Positions 47,102 through 57,468 of a stretch of 64,000 bases of DNA are shown piece by piece (position 1 is the stretch's first letter; each line of letters begins with the position of its first letter). The position numbers and the translations under genes were made by a program. The notes under the pieces were generated by a model. The model made no database searches. It saw only the letters and a list, made by a program, of their open reading frames with translations, and had not been told where the DNA came from. The DNA comes from Halocafeteria seosinensis. Taxonomy: Eukaryota; Sar; Bigyra; Bicosoecida. The stretch lies in NCBI GenBank assembly GCA_001687465.1, contig LVLI01000055.1:1-64000 (forward strand), in the 5' to 3' direction.

Positions 47102-48405
47102 TCAATGCCCCGCGCAAAACCACGTAATATTGAGTTCCTTTGCCAGTATCGTTTGCTGTCTTCCTTTGCGAACGCATACGGCACCTTTATAAAACGGTTC
47201 ACCTACTATTTCTTCGTCTGGCGGGTGATCATCTTGATCCATGGCAGATCCGTTCCGAGAAAAGTGGTCTGGCAGGGGATATTCTCCGGGTGCGGGCATG
47301 GTAACCCAGCAGCATTGACATGCGTACGCTACGGCACCCTCTAAACCATGTAGTTCTTTATCAAGCGCATCTCTATTAGGAAAATGATTCCTGAAAAACA
47401 TGTAGTCCACGTTGTCGCTCCACCCACGATTGTAGAATTGCTCGACGTTAAAGTCACAGCTAGTGCATTGCAAAAAGTTGCAGGCGCTGCAATATGAGCA
47501 TTCACGAAAATAAATATGTATGATGCATCACGCTTCTACGACAGGTATATATCATAAAGAAAACCTTACGTTTGCTGACTGACAGGACGTAAACAACCTC
47601 GCTTCATACTGGTCCCACCAAGATACACCGAAGAGCAACTGCAAATCCGTCATGACCCAAACACCCGATACAGATTCCACAAAGTGAACAGACGAAACAC
47701 AGCCAGAACGTACTGTAATGTAGAGGTCATACTGCGCACACTTTTGGAGTCTTTATCGCTATCAGAGTTATCTGTAAACCCACTTCCGTGCATAGCACTT
47801 TGGCTAAATCCCGTTGTACTTGCACGTTCATACGTGGGTGAGCATTCCGTCAGGTTCAAGAGTTCATCCAGTTCATCATGGTGTTTGGAACCGCCGCCAC
47901 ATTCGGAGCGACTGGACGTGAATTTTCGAGGTCGTGAATTGGACACCTTCCCCCCGTAGCCAGTTCCTGATCCCGTGCCTCCAAACGAATTGTGGCTTCC
48001 TTGACGCGTCGGAGACAAATGTCCTATGAAGTCATCCCTCGTGCCGGAGTCATCCCCGTCATCGTCACCCTCTAGGCCAGCTGTAAAATCAGGGTCGAGT
48101 CCCGAAGACCTCCTGGGATGCATGAAATCGCCTCCTGCAGCTCCTCCTCCTCCTTCGTCCCCGTCCGCGTACACTGAGGCCGCAGCTCCTCCTCCTGAGG
48201 GGCCGTCATTCTGAACGCGATGCAGGTGATGCTGGCGCAGACGAGACTTCATCAATTTGTTCGGGTTCCCGTGAGCTTGCTGTGCAGCTGCACCCCCACG
48301 AGCGACGAACCCTGTAGAAGAGGCATGGCGAGTTTGATGATCCGGTGCCGAAGCTGTGCTAAACGCTGAATTCACCTCATTCAAGAGGTCATCCAGGTCA
48401 GACAT
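47102..48405 (-). CDS. CFAP418: Cilia- and flagella-associated protein 418 (C8orf37) homologue
   Basis: Exons in gene order 47714-48405, 47570-47638 and 47102-47486 encode 381 aa, longer than the human protein (207 aa) because of a Gly/Asp/Ser-rich insertion. The N-terminus MSDLDDLLNEVNSAF and a second DELDELLNL match the acidic leader of the family. The conserved C-terminal domain is complete: CSSVYLGGTS, LQCTSCDFNV, YMFFRNHFPN, AVAYACQCCWVTM and the terminal LNITWFCAGH. Human CFAP418 mutations cause cone-rod dystrophy and Bardet-Biedl-type disease, and the protein is linked to ciliary or photoreceptor-membrane organisation. A 51-nt GT-AG segment near the end could be an extra intron; the frame stays open either way. 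Presence supports a flagellated organism. Confidence 0.92.
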
Positions 48406-48815
48406 TTTGTTTAAATTGGTTTATTTATCGAGTGATAATCTAACTGGTCCAGTGGATGCAGACGTCCTAACAACCCGAAAAGGTTCTCGCGGACAGAAAC
48501 TTGTAGGTTTGTTTAACTAGCTTCCGGTAAACAGTAATTAGGGAACAAAAGTTCAAAATATAACGGGGAGTGTTAATTTCTCAGAGAGTAATGATAACTA
48601 CTCAGGTTACTAAGCAACCATGCTCTTTGTACTATGGATTTCTTCGCAGCTTTAATGCAAAAGGTCCTCGAAACCTTGAAGGTGCAAAATACACCACCGC
48701 ATCCATTCGATTTACAAAAATTGTATAAATCATGAATGCGCAAAAGGAGAAGTAGGAAGAAAAGTCTTCATAACACAAATGAAGCAAGAGCTTATCCTTC
48801 CGCTTACGGCATCAT
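48406..48815. other. Intergenic region
   Basis: Between the start of CFAP418 and the end of the aminotransferase gene, both minus. Should hold the CFAP418 promoter. Nothing specific recognised. Confidence 0.35.
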
Positions 48816-50853
48816 TTAGTTAGAAACACCCAATTTCTTTTCGGCCGCCGTGAGAGCATCCGCGAAAATGTTCATGCAGGTGTCCAGATCATCTTCCTCG
48901 ATAATTAGAGGGGGTAACATTCTCATGACAGCTCCACCACGTCCTCCTTTCTCAAGAATGAGGCCGCGGCGCAGACACTCTTCTTGGAGTTTGTTTGCAA
49001 GAGCAGAGTGAGGCACGGGGTTCCCAAGATGATCATGAGTGGCTGCAACAATACAAGCGAAAAAAATAGTAAGAGATGAGACTACCTGCCCAAACGAATG
49101 AGAAATAACAACGTACTGTTATCCACGATTTCAATTCCTTGGATAAGTCCACGACCGCGGACGTCTCCGATGCTTTTGTGTGTCTTCTGCAACTCCGTCA
49201 TGAATTTGGTCATTTGTTCTCCACGCTTGGCTGAGTAGTCCCATAGCTTATGTTCCTTCATATATTCCAAACTTGCGCTTCCAGTCGCGAATGCCAAACC
49301 ATTGCCACGGAAAGTTCCAGTGTGCGCAGCAGGAGCCCACTCGTTCAAGTGCTCTTGGAAGGCGAACACCGACATTGGAAGGGAACCACCAACCGCCTTG
49401 GACATACAGACGACATCAGGCACGATTCCTCCATGCTCGTACGCAAAGAAGTCACCAGAGCGGCAGAAACCAGCTTGTACTTCATCGACAACAAGCGGGA
49501 TGTTGTGCTCCTTGGTTATTCTTCTAAGTTCCTTCAAGGCGTAGGCACTCATTGGCTGCACTCCGCCTTCACCTTGGATGGCTTCCATTACGACACACGC
49601 TGGTTTAGGGATACCAGATTCATCGTCTGTTAGACAAGTTTCGATGTACCGCATCACAGCCTTCTCTCCTTCTTCAGCGTCCATTCCGAATCTGCATGAT
49701 AGATGAAAACTCGTCGTTGAAAGATGTACAGCTCGTGGTTTCAAAAAAACGCTAACATACGGCTGTCTGTAAGGATAGGGGTAGGGGAAGAAGTGAACAT
49801 CAGTCATAAGACCTTGTACAGCATTCTTGGCACCGAGATTGCCCATCATTGCCAAGGGAGCTTGTCCGTGACCGTGATATCCTCCATGGAACGAAATCAC
49901 TGAGCGGCGTCCTGTGGCAATTTTGCACATTTTGACAGCGGCATCCAAACAATCAGTTCCAGCGGGAGACGGGAAGTGTAGACGAGTCAATTCCTTGGGA
50001 AGAACACTTGCCAAGTCAGTCATGAATTTATCCTTCCACGGAGTGGCCATGTCAAGATGTTGCAACGGTGCCTTACTGTCCAAGTACTGCATTTTCAACC
50101 GACGAGACGCGAAGGTAATTTTCACCGCAAAATATCCAACGAGTAACAAAGCGAAATACAGTTCACACTTACGCTTCTAATGGCATCATGGAGAACTGGG
50201 TGGTTGTGGCCCAAAGCTAGAGTTCCAGCCACTCCCAAGCAGTCATAGTACTGCTTTCCATCGGTATCTGTGAGGATGATACCTTCGGCTTTCTCAATAG
50301 CAAAGGGGAACTTTCGCACATATCCACGTGCATTCGATTCACGGAGGGCCGAGTTCTGTATGGAATAGAATCGACAAAAGTGACTTCCTGTGGGCGAGAA
50401 AACTACAAAAAAGGCCTGGGTTATTCCGTTCCCCAGAACACCCCTGCCCGCGGAACTGAAGTGAAATTTCAGAACACAAGGGGCGGTTCCATAAGAGCTT
50501 CGGAACAGGTGCTTCAAAATCACTGATTTTGAGCCCTTCATGAGCCACACAGAGCAGAGAACGAAACTAGAGAAAGTGATCTAACGCATGCATACCTTGA
50601 GAATTTCGTTCTGAGAAAGGAAAGGGCACTTGCCGGCATTTCCGTCGACGGGAGACTTTTGCGTCACATGGGGTCCAAAGGCGGATACACCATGCTTTTC
50701 TTCCAATGCGTCCAAGTTCTTGGTCAAGTAGCCGACAGGACCTTTGTTGTTGACTGTGGAAGCAGCTCGACGAGCAAGAGAAGGCCCTTGCTGGCGAGAA
50801 GTGCTCATTAAAGAGCGTGAAACACTACGGGTCGCCATGGAAGCAGCTGCCAT
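48816..50853 (-). CDS. dat: L-2,4-diaminobutyrate:2-oxoglutarate aminotransferase (Dat/EctB type), ectoine pathway
   Basis: Exons in gene order 50596-50853, 50173-50355, 49761-50086, 49117-49691 and 48816-49042 encode 522 aa. Class III PLP aminotransferase expected to convert aspartate semialdehyde plus glutamate to 2,4-diaminobutyrate, the first committed ectoine step. Motifs: ESNARGYVRKFP, DCLGVAGTLALGHNHPVLHD, SPAGTDCLDAAVKM, VISFHGGYHGHGQAPLAMMG, IQGEGGVQP, VVDEVQAGF, the PLP lysine in CMSKAVGGSLP (about residue 353), HTGTFRGN and LILEKGGRGGAVMRMLPPLI. These agree more closely with bacterial Dat enzymes than with canonical EctB; both make the same product. Residues 1-35 (MAAASMATRSVSRSLMSTSR...) look like a mitochondrial presequence. 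The first intron is long (240 nt) and carries a dispersed motif. Divergent from aspartokinase. Confidence 0.93.
50398..50414 (+). repeat. Dispersed motif copy in aminotransferase intron 1
   Basis: Reads GAAAACTACAAAAAAGG on the plus strand, inside the unusually long (240 nt) first intron, followed by G/C-rich short inverted segments. Confidence 0.45.
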
Positions 50854-51693
50854 TTTCACTGTTCAAAATTGAACGATTCGCGCAGTAAAACAGACAAGCG
50901 ATTCAAAGCTTGGAATCAGTTGAAGGACAATTTTTTCTTTCGGAGAAGTTGACTTTGTGTCAAACACCTGAACTGGCTCAATAATGGAATCTACGTCACT
51001 AGGCTGTTCCCGCGTTTGTGAAGTTGGAAATGGGGTGGACCGTCCCCCACGGGGCCCCACCGTGGACGCGAAATTGAAATACTCAGCATTGGAGAATTCA
51101 CTCGTTTCCTTTTGTTAAGAGCTAAAAGCTGCAATCAGGAGACAGGGTCGCTGCTCTTTGAACGACATACAGTTGATTGGTAACATGATGTCTCAGTATC
51201 AAAGAAGGCAAACGGAGGATGCTGTAGACAGTACTGAGACGTATTCATTGCTTTGTTGGTGCCCTGTGGAAAACAGCGACTAATATACGTGCATTAATGA
51301 CGTCATTAACACGCCATATAGGTTGTACTATTGGAGGCTGCATGTCGAGTCATCACGGCCACGTGGCACACCGTCTTCCGCCTTATTTCATTGACTGCTG
51401 CCAGAATGCCCGGAACTATCCATACAGACGATACAAAAATGTACCCGACATGGCTACAACGCTTCTGGTAGATTACAGACAAAAGGACACCACGCAGTTG
51501 CCAATTGCTGACTCGCCCGGACTCCGGACTCCGGAGCCACCTTCACAAGTGAAGTGATTGACGAATCCTCTGACACAAACTCAAATTCTCAGGGATTGTT
51601 GAGGTCCGGATTTTGAACGTTTATCGTATTCACACTGTGTTTTATCGTCCTATATTTGTTGCGTACATATACAGCAACTCTTATAACAGAAAA
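50854..51693. promoter_or_regulatory. Divergent promoter region between aminotransferase and aspartokinase genes
   Basis: This 840-nt stretch separates the start codons of two genes acting in the same pathway and read in opposite directions, so it probably holds both promoters. A short tandem of the unit GGACTCC occurs near 51520. No known binding site is recognised and no expression data are available; salt-dependent control is inference from context. Confidence 0.45.
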
Positions 51694-53716
51694 ATGTTGT
51701 CCAGTATTGCCCGTAATACTTTAAAAACCAGCAGATTCCTCTCTGCTCGGCCGTTTTCACAGGCTGCTGCCTCCGATCCCATCCTCCAGTCCACCGACAG
51801 CGCTCAGTATCCTCGCGAGACCCTTGCCAGAAAAGTAATGAAGTTCGGAGGATCTTCTGTTGGTAATGCCGAGGCTTTATATCGCGTTGCTGAGATTCTA
51901 CGCAACGAGAAAGAGGAAGGAAACGAGTAAGTTGAAGGCTCTGAGGTGTTCTCCCAAAAACTACAAAAAGGGAAACCCGGGGGGAACAGGCAAGGTGTTC
52001 CGACTTGTGAGGGATATTTTTTTGAAATACCTCAGCTATAGCCGTCATTTTATAAGGGTTGCAATGGCGATACGAAGCTGGAAGTGCGATGCTACGATGC
52101 AAAAATGACTTGTCTATTCGGTGACGGTGTTTGAATCGCGTCTTAGGGGCTCGGAAAGGGGCAAAGACGATCTGGATACGTCTTAAACCTAGATGCGGAA
52201 GGCCGGTGCAACCTAGGGAGCATATGGTTCTTAGGCCTTTTACAAGTGTTTGATGGCTCTATATTCACGCTATTTACTCGTCTATGTTTGATGTTTTTGT
52301 GTACAGGCTTGTGGCTGTATTGAGTGCCATGTATGGCGTCACTGATCGCCTTGTAAACTCGGTAAAATATGCCGAACGAGGTGAAATGGACCCCGTCGGG
52401 AAGAACAGCGATGAGATCAAACTCTACCATGAGCGCACCATTGACTTAATGCTGGGTGACACCCCTTGGGCATCAAATGCCTGCAAGGAATATCTCCATG
52501 ACACCATGCACGTAAGTAGTAATCCAGTGGAAGTAGAGCGACCGTTAGTGAAGTGAAGTCGGAAAACCGGGGTCAGGTTCAGGGGGAGTTAAAGGGGGAA
52601 AGCATTGAATTGTGTCAGACCCGGAGATGGGGATAGTGTTGTTAACTGACTATTTACCAAGGCAACTTGCACAAGCCATCTAGCAGACATCTAACCTGTT
52701 TTTGAATATTGTTGAACTTGCAGCAATGGTATGACCAAGTGCTCAACAACATTGCCGAGAAACAATCGTTCAATGACTACGACATGGATCGTGTCAGCTC
52801 TATTGGCGAGAGACTGAGCAACTTTGTAATGAGTGCTTACTTGCGCAGCAGAGGAACTGGAAGCCACTTTGTCTCGGCTGACCAGCTAATTGTCACCTGC
52901 GGCACCCACGGTAATGCTGAACCCGATCTTCAAGCCACCAGAGCACGTGTGGCCCAGCATTTGGAACCCTTGTTACAAGACTCCGTCCCATGCGTTACTG
53001 GTTTCTTTGGAGCTGGACCCAATGGCAAGGTTACTACCTTCGGACGTGGTGGATCTGACCTAACCGCTGCCGTTCTGGCCAACACATTACGCGACGTCGG
53101 TGAAATGATTCTCTGGAAAGTGGAATGTGAAAAGAGAGACGATGGGTGGCTGAAGGAATGGAAGCCAGGTTTTACTGGTGTCGTTCATGATGCTGATGTG
53201 GACTATACTATCCCCGAGCTGTCTTATGACGACGCAGCTCAGCTCGCCGCTTTCGGAAAGAAAGTGCTCCACCCGTCTACTGTGTTTCCCGCCATCGAGA
53301 AGGACATTCCCGTTTATGTGAAAAATACAATCGACCCTAATCACCCCGGTACAAAGATCCACAGTGATGTCGACACCGACGTTCAGCCGGTTTCATCGAT
53401 TACGAAAGCTGAGTTCAACTTCTGTGAACAAAAGCACGAGATACAAATGGGTGATTTCGATTGGGACAACTTGGGCGTTGGACCCGATAACGCCGGCGTA
53501 GTCGTGCTCGTTGGAAACGGCGTCTACCGGAGTGTTGAGCTCCGAAAACAAATCTCGGCCGTTCTTGATGACAATAACATCAAGAAACACTTTCCTGTGC
53601 GAGTGAATGGAAGTGAAAATAACTTCTGTGTTGTGGTACCTAAATCGGAGATGAAGACTGCCGTCAAATTGCTACATAAGCATATCATTGGATGGAGTGA
53701 ATCCGACACTGAATAA
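51694..53716 (+). CDS. Aspartokinase with truncated first ACT domain, ectoine pathway
   Basis: Exons 51694-51926, 52307-52511 and 52724-53716 encode 476 aa. It phosphorylates L-aspartate, the first step toward aspartate semialdehyde. The catalytic core is complete: VMKFGGSSVGN (Lys 50), LVAVLSAMYGVTDRL, VPCVTGFFGAGPNGKVTTFG followed by RGGSDLTAAVLAN, and AAQLAAFGKKVLHPSTVFPA. The C-terminal ACT (404-470; VVVLVGNGVYRSVELRKQ, ENNFCVVVPKSEM) is present. Where the first ACT should be (about 80 aa) there are only about 35 residues (365-400), lacking the effector-binding helix. The reading frame is open here, so no intron hides it. The N-terminus MLSSIARNTLKTSRFLSARP looks mitochondrial. Introns of 380 and 212 nt are long for this window. 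It lies between dat and ectA, as dedicated aspartokinases do in some bacterial ect clusters. Confidence 0.93.
51956..51972 (+). repeat. Dispersed motif copy in aspartokinase intron 1
   Basis: Reads AAAAACTACAAAAAGGG, followed by AACCCGGGGGGAACA-like G/C runs, inside the 380-nt first intron. Confidence 0.45.
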
Positions 53717-54080
53717 GTGAGGATTGGAATGTGCCATCCTACTTGTACGTTTAATATTGGCTTCTTGGTTTAAAAATTGCCATAAGTGTAAGTTCGATTA
53801 CGAAAAACAATAATTTAAAGGACTCCTCTGGTTTTCTTTTACCGCCCTCAAATATCGAGGGCGAAGGTCGGCACGAATATAATATTCGTAAATGCCGACA
53901 CCCGTGGAACCGATGGCCATTGCTTTGTGATGGTTGTCTAATTTCCACATGAAAATGAAGTACGCTTCTCCCTAATACACTAATTAACGCGCTGTACACT
54001 GATACGTACCCGAAGCCAGTGTATTATTTTTGCTTGCACGAGATCATCTGCGTTTCTATCAAGCACTTCACTAACACCTC
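53717..54080. other. Intergenic region between convergent genes
   Basis: Holds the 3-prime ends of aspartokinase and ectA. An imperfect inverted segment around 53846-53870 (CCGCCCTC / GAGGGCG) could form a hairpin. No gene seen. Confidence 0.35.
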
Positions 54081-54953
54081 TCACTTTCCTGTGGCTTTCT
54101 CTTCCAGCTGTCGTACGGCTTCATTGATTTGGTCGTAGTTAAATGGGCCTATGTGGAAATGGTCCTCGGCCTCGTGACCTACTCCATCGGGGAAGTCTTC
54201 TTCCTTGATCCAGGATTCTGTAATTTTCACATCTACTCCAGCCCGACGTCCAACCCCTTGGAAGAGGTTCCGAGAGGCTTCATTAGTTGGTGTGACTGTT
54301 GCTTGGACATGTGTGACCCCTTCAGGACAAAGACGACGCGCAAGATGAGCTATCATCCTGCCTGCAATTCCTCGTCCGCGGGCTTTTTCGCCGACTCCGA
54401 CTTGCCATACAAAAATGGCATGGCGTTCACGTGGGGGTCGGTACCCTTTAATAAAGCCAATAATTTCACCATCGAGTTCAGCCACTGCATATGTACCATC
54501 TTGTCTTGAATGGCCCTTGTATCTCGACGGGGAACCAAGGCAGGAGGAACGCACCTATACATTCATCCTGGAAATGCTTGCAGAAAGCTATATACGCGTA
54601 CGCTGAATTGTTATCCAAAGTACCACTAAAGACGATATCACACCTGCAATAATTACACCCAATTAACTCAGTACAGGCAATGACTGGAACAGGCAGTCAA
54701 GGGAAGCTTACATTCCCTTTGCATCGAGCGCTGTAGGCGCTCGAAATGTCACTCCATCTTCCGATTTGGCATCTATGAATCGTTGTTGCTCATAGTTCCC
54801 GACGGAGGAAGTATTGGAAGCAAAGCACCTCTGTATGGAGTGCACACGAGAACCAAGTATCCCGGAACAGGCTTCCTGGAGGGGTAATATCCCACTTCTC
54901 CGTGTCCATTGCGCTACTGCCTTCTGGAGGCTTTTCCGCGGGAAAGCTCTCAT
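54081..54953 (-). CDS. ectA: L-2,4-diaminobutyrate N-gamma-acetyltransferase (EctA)
   Basis: Exons in gene order 54712-54953, 54555-54643 and 54081-54499 encode 249 aa. EctA transfers acetyl from acetyl-CoA to 2,4-diaminobutyrate. The GNAT core begins at about residue 69 (VTFRAPTALDAKGM, as the FRxPTxxDG start of bacterial EctA) and continues through DNNSAYAYIAF, AELDGEIIGFIKGYRPP, FVWQVGVGEKARGRGIAGRM (the RGRGIA acetyl-CoA loop at 151-156) and TVTPTNEASRNLF, all diagnostic for EctA. Bacterial EctA has about 160-190 aa; the extra 68 N-terminal residues (MRAFPRKSLQKAVAQWTRR...) look like a mitochondrial presequence. The 55-nt second intron uses an AAG acceptor and was chosen by phase; this junction (CIDGTYAVAE) is the least certain part. 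Divergent from ectC. Confidence 0.93.
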
Positions 54954-55203
54954 AGTCTTTGTGCAGTACCTGGTGTTAACTCAGTCACATGTATAAACCG
55001 AAAACAAGGCAATCCGGCGTTGTATCATTGAAGTGAACTCTGGAGGCAGTGTTCCTAGGTGCATCGCATTCACAAGTACACTGAGGGGGAGAGGGTCTAT
55101 AATAGCCCATTGCCATTAGTATATATCGACAGAATAGGATTGTTAGTTCTACAGATTCCGCACGTGGAAGTGAAGAGAGAAAAAGAAGAATTATTACGCA
55201 AGA
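54954..55203. promoter_or_regulatory. Divergent ectA-ectC promoter region
   Basis: Only 250 nt separate the start codons of ectA (minus) and ectC (plus), so a shared bidirectional promoter is likely. TATAAT-like (55098-55103) and TATATAT-like (55120-55126) AT-rich tracts lie on the ectC side. Function of these is not shown by sequence alone. Confidence 0.5.
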
Positions 55204-56024
55204 ATGTCGTTCATAGCAGCATCAGTTGGGCGTCGTGGTGCTCCAGGAATTGTCCGTAGAGCTCTAGGGACTTGGAATGCGCCACAAATGCAGCAAAAGC
55301 GCGGGTTCATCCATCGGACGTTTGAGGATGTCAAGGAGGCAGGAAACCACCACATTGCGGCCTCGGGAACATGGGAGAGCCGAAGATACTTGCTTCGCAA
55401 AGACGGAATGGGCTTCTCCTTCCACCATACAATCCTGTATGAAGGTAAGGTGTTGCATTGGAACCGACTTGTCGATGCTTTTATGACGGATTCTCCGTCC
55501 AGGTACTTCGACCCTGATATGGTATCGCAACCATGTGGAGGCGGTATTTATTACCCAAGGCGAAGGAGAGATCGAACTTGTGGATGAGAACCAAAAGGTA
55601 TGGGACACTGACGCGCTGGATTTGGATCAGCACATTTTGTTTGAGACCATCAATGCGAGTCTACTGTCGTACCACAGGAAGGAGAAGGAGTGGTATATCC
55701 CTTGAAACCTGGAACTCTTTACGGCTTGAACGGCCACGAGCGCCACTACCTAAGAGCTACCAAGGGAGATTTGCACGTAGCATGGTAAGACTGGTATCTG
55801 CATCAAGCTCTAGTCCATTAAATTTTATGATTGTTTTGCGTTCTCCTTCTCTTTCAAACCTATGCAGTGCATTCAATCCCCCTGTTGCGGGATCTGAGGA
55901 CCACAATGATCAAGGTGTATACCCTGTTGTGGATGATGCTGACAACAAAATCTACGATTACAGCGTTGATGATTTGCAAGAACTGATCAAGCCTCCTCAG
56001 GTAATGGCCAATAAGAAGAAATAG
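55204..56024 (+). CDS. ectC: L-ectoine synthase (EctC)
   Basis: Exons 55204-55444, 55503-55597, 55678-55784 and 55868-56024 encode 199 aa. EctC is a cupin that closes N-gamma-acetyl-diaminobutyrate to ectoine with loss of water. After a 50-residue extension (MSFIAASVGRRGAPGIVRRA..., presequence-like), the core follows bacterial EctC closely: TWESRRYLLRKDGMGFSFHH with Trp57, Arg60/61 and Thr76, then NHVEAVFITQGEGEIELVDE (Glu93), YPLKPGTLYGLNGHERHYLR (Tyr127, His135), then VACAFNPPVAG (Cys148) and GVYPVVDD. The Glu-Tyr-His set corresponds to the iron ligands known for the family. A C-terminal tail of about 25 residues is extra. All three introns (58, 80, 83 nt) are needed to recover the motifs, so the gene is spliced like its neighbours. 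A 3-hydroxyanthranilate dioxygenase reading was rejected. Confidence 0.96.
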
Positions 56025-56259
56025 GCATGTCGCCTACTACTAGGTAGCTGGAACTCAAATAAATTCAAGTGAACCACTGTTTTAATACTCTGCAAAGTAA
56101 AGCTGCAGCTGGTCTTGGACCATTCCCATCACATAGCAAAGAGACGAAACCGTCAATGAAACCTATACCATCAGCAAGGGGGAGCCCACCCAGCGGGTAT
56201 TTCAGACTCCGTGGCAGTTCAGTAAACCCAGCAATAGACGACTGAGTTTCTCAAGTGGT

Positions 56260-57468
56260 TTACTTTTGGCACACCTTCTTGTGCCGGTCAAAGTCAGCTT
56301 TCTTACACTTTTTATTGCAGTAGTATGCTTTGCGGCATTTGTTGCAAGCATTCGTTGCCCCAGGACTTTTGCAATGCATGCAATGGCTATTTTCTTCTTC
56401 ATCGTTGTCCGGGCAACAGTCAGAAGTCGTTGCTTCCGTGCTACCACTTTGTGGGCTTCTCATTCCACGCTTTGCCCTGCGAATAAAAGGGAGAATTTGC
56501 GGTACCAATAATGAAGCCACACGCTCTGGCGTCATCGTTCCTGATGAATCCTTGCGAAAAGGATCCGCCCCAGCTTCCAATAGAAACTTGGAAGCTTCGA
56601 AATTGCCAGCCATGAGCGCACTCAATAAAGGCACATCCAGGAAGCGGTTCGGCATATTAGGATCAGCTCCAAATTGGAGTAAGATGCGTGCGAGATCGAG
56701 TCTGGGAATTCTCGTTGCGGCATGATAAAACGCCGTGTAGCCTCCACCGTCCTTCGCATCAACTCGACACCAACCGTTTTGCAGTACTAGCCGTAAGATT
56801 TCCTCGTGCTGTAACGGCTTGAAGTGATCACGAATATAATGCATTCTCTGAGATCCAGATACAATAAGTGACGTTAATGGAGTCCGTACAACCCAGCTAC
56901 GCAGGTGTGCGTGCTTAGGAGCGTCAAAGTTCTCCTTGAAAGTCTGCAGATCCCCTTTGAAGGCAGCAACATGAGCAACACTTGGAAGTTCAGCAAGCGC
57001 TTCTTTTGTATGCATACGTGCCCCTTCTTCACCTTGCACTTTCCTCAAATCAGCAGCAGGACTGCCTGGCATTAAACCTGGAACAAAGGATTGATCTCCA
57101 TTGTCCATTTCGTAAAACTCCTCAAGTGTAGTCCGCAGACTTCTGTCGTCCGGCAGGTTTCGGATTCCTCTTATCAATGCTTCTTCGGCACGCGCGGGGA
57201 TACCCAAAGTATAATAGGCTCGATACTGTCGAATGTAGGCCTTGGGAAAGGTGGGATCGAGAGTCTCTGCCTTGATACCGTCTTCCAGAGCCTCGGACAC
57301 TTGGCCGCTTTTGAACAAAGCCGCCGATCGATTGCCGCGCAGGGTTGCAGAGTTATCCCCCAGTTCGATGGCTTTGTTGTACAATTCGACGGCTTGGGCA
57401 AACTCCCCTTTCAGGAAGCACCGATTGGCTTGTTCCTTTACTTCCGCTGCATCAGCTTCAGTTCCCAT
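56260..57468 (-). CDS. TPR, ankyrin-repeat and MYND zinc-finger protein
   Basis: Single exon, 402 aa. Residues about 5-115 contain three TPR units (AAEVKEQANRCFLKGEFAQA, AVELYNKAIEL, LRGNRSAALFKSGQVSEALE, AYIRQYRAYYTLG). Residues about 165-320 contain ankyrin repeats, clearest in GGYTAFYHAATR, ARILLQFGADPNMPN and DVPLLSALMAGNFEASKFLL. The C-terminus is a MYND-type zinc finger: CMHCKSPGATNACNKCRKAY, then YCNKKCKKADFDRHKKVC. All three modules bind proteins or peptides; TPR proteins of this layout often work with Hsp90 or Hsp70. Specific partners cannot be inferred. It lies between ectC and CCDC146 and has no evident role in ectoine synthesis. Confidence 0.9.
   Translation of the reverse strand: MGTEADAAEVKEQANRCFLKGEFAQAVELYNKAIELGDNSATLRGNRSAALFKSGQVSEALEDGIKAETLDPTFPKAYIRQYRAYYTLGIPARAEEALIRGIRNLPDDRSLRTTLEEFYEMDNGDQSFVPGLMPGSPAADLRKVQGEEGARMHTKEALAELPSVAHVAAFKGDLQTFKENFDAPKHAHLRSWVVRTPLTSLIVSGSQRMHYIRDHFKPLQHEEILRLVLQNGWCRVDAKDGGGYTAFYHAATRIPRLDLARILLQFGADPNMPNRFLDVPLLSALMAGNFEASKFLLEAGADPFRKDSSGTMTPERVASLLVPQILPFIRRAKRGMRSPQSGSTEATTSDCCPDNDEEENSHCMHCKSPGATNACNKCRKAYYCNKKCKKADFDRHKKVCQK

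Noticed and set aside
50122-50550. 142-codon minus-strand open frame across the start of aminotransferase exon 2
   Set aside because: Its upstream half is intron 1 sequence (containing the dispersed motif) read through; splicing at 50355/50356 gives the family sequence.
48816-50853. GABA or ornithine aminotransferase
   Set aside because: Class III motifs are shared, but the detailed sequence fits diaminobutyrate aminotransferases, and the neighbours are ectA, ectC and aspartokinase.
55204-56024. 3-hydroxyanthranilate 3,4-dioxygenase (another small cupin) for the ectC locus
   Set aside because: The spliced product has the EctC-specific WESRRYLL, DGMGFSFHHT, HVEAVFITQGEGEIE and PGTLYGLNGHERHYLR segments; dioxygenase motifs are absent.
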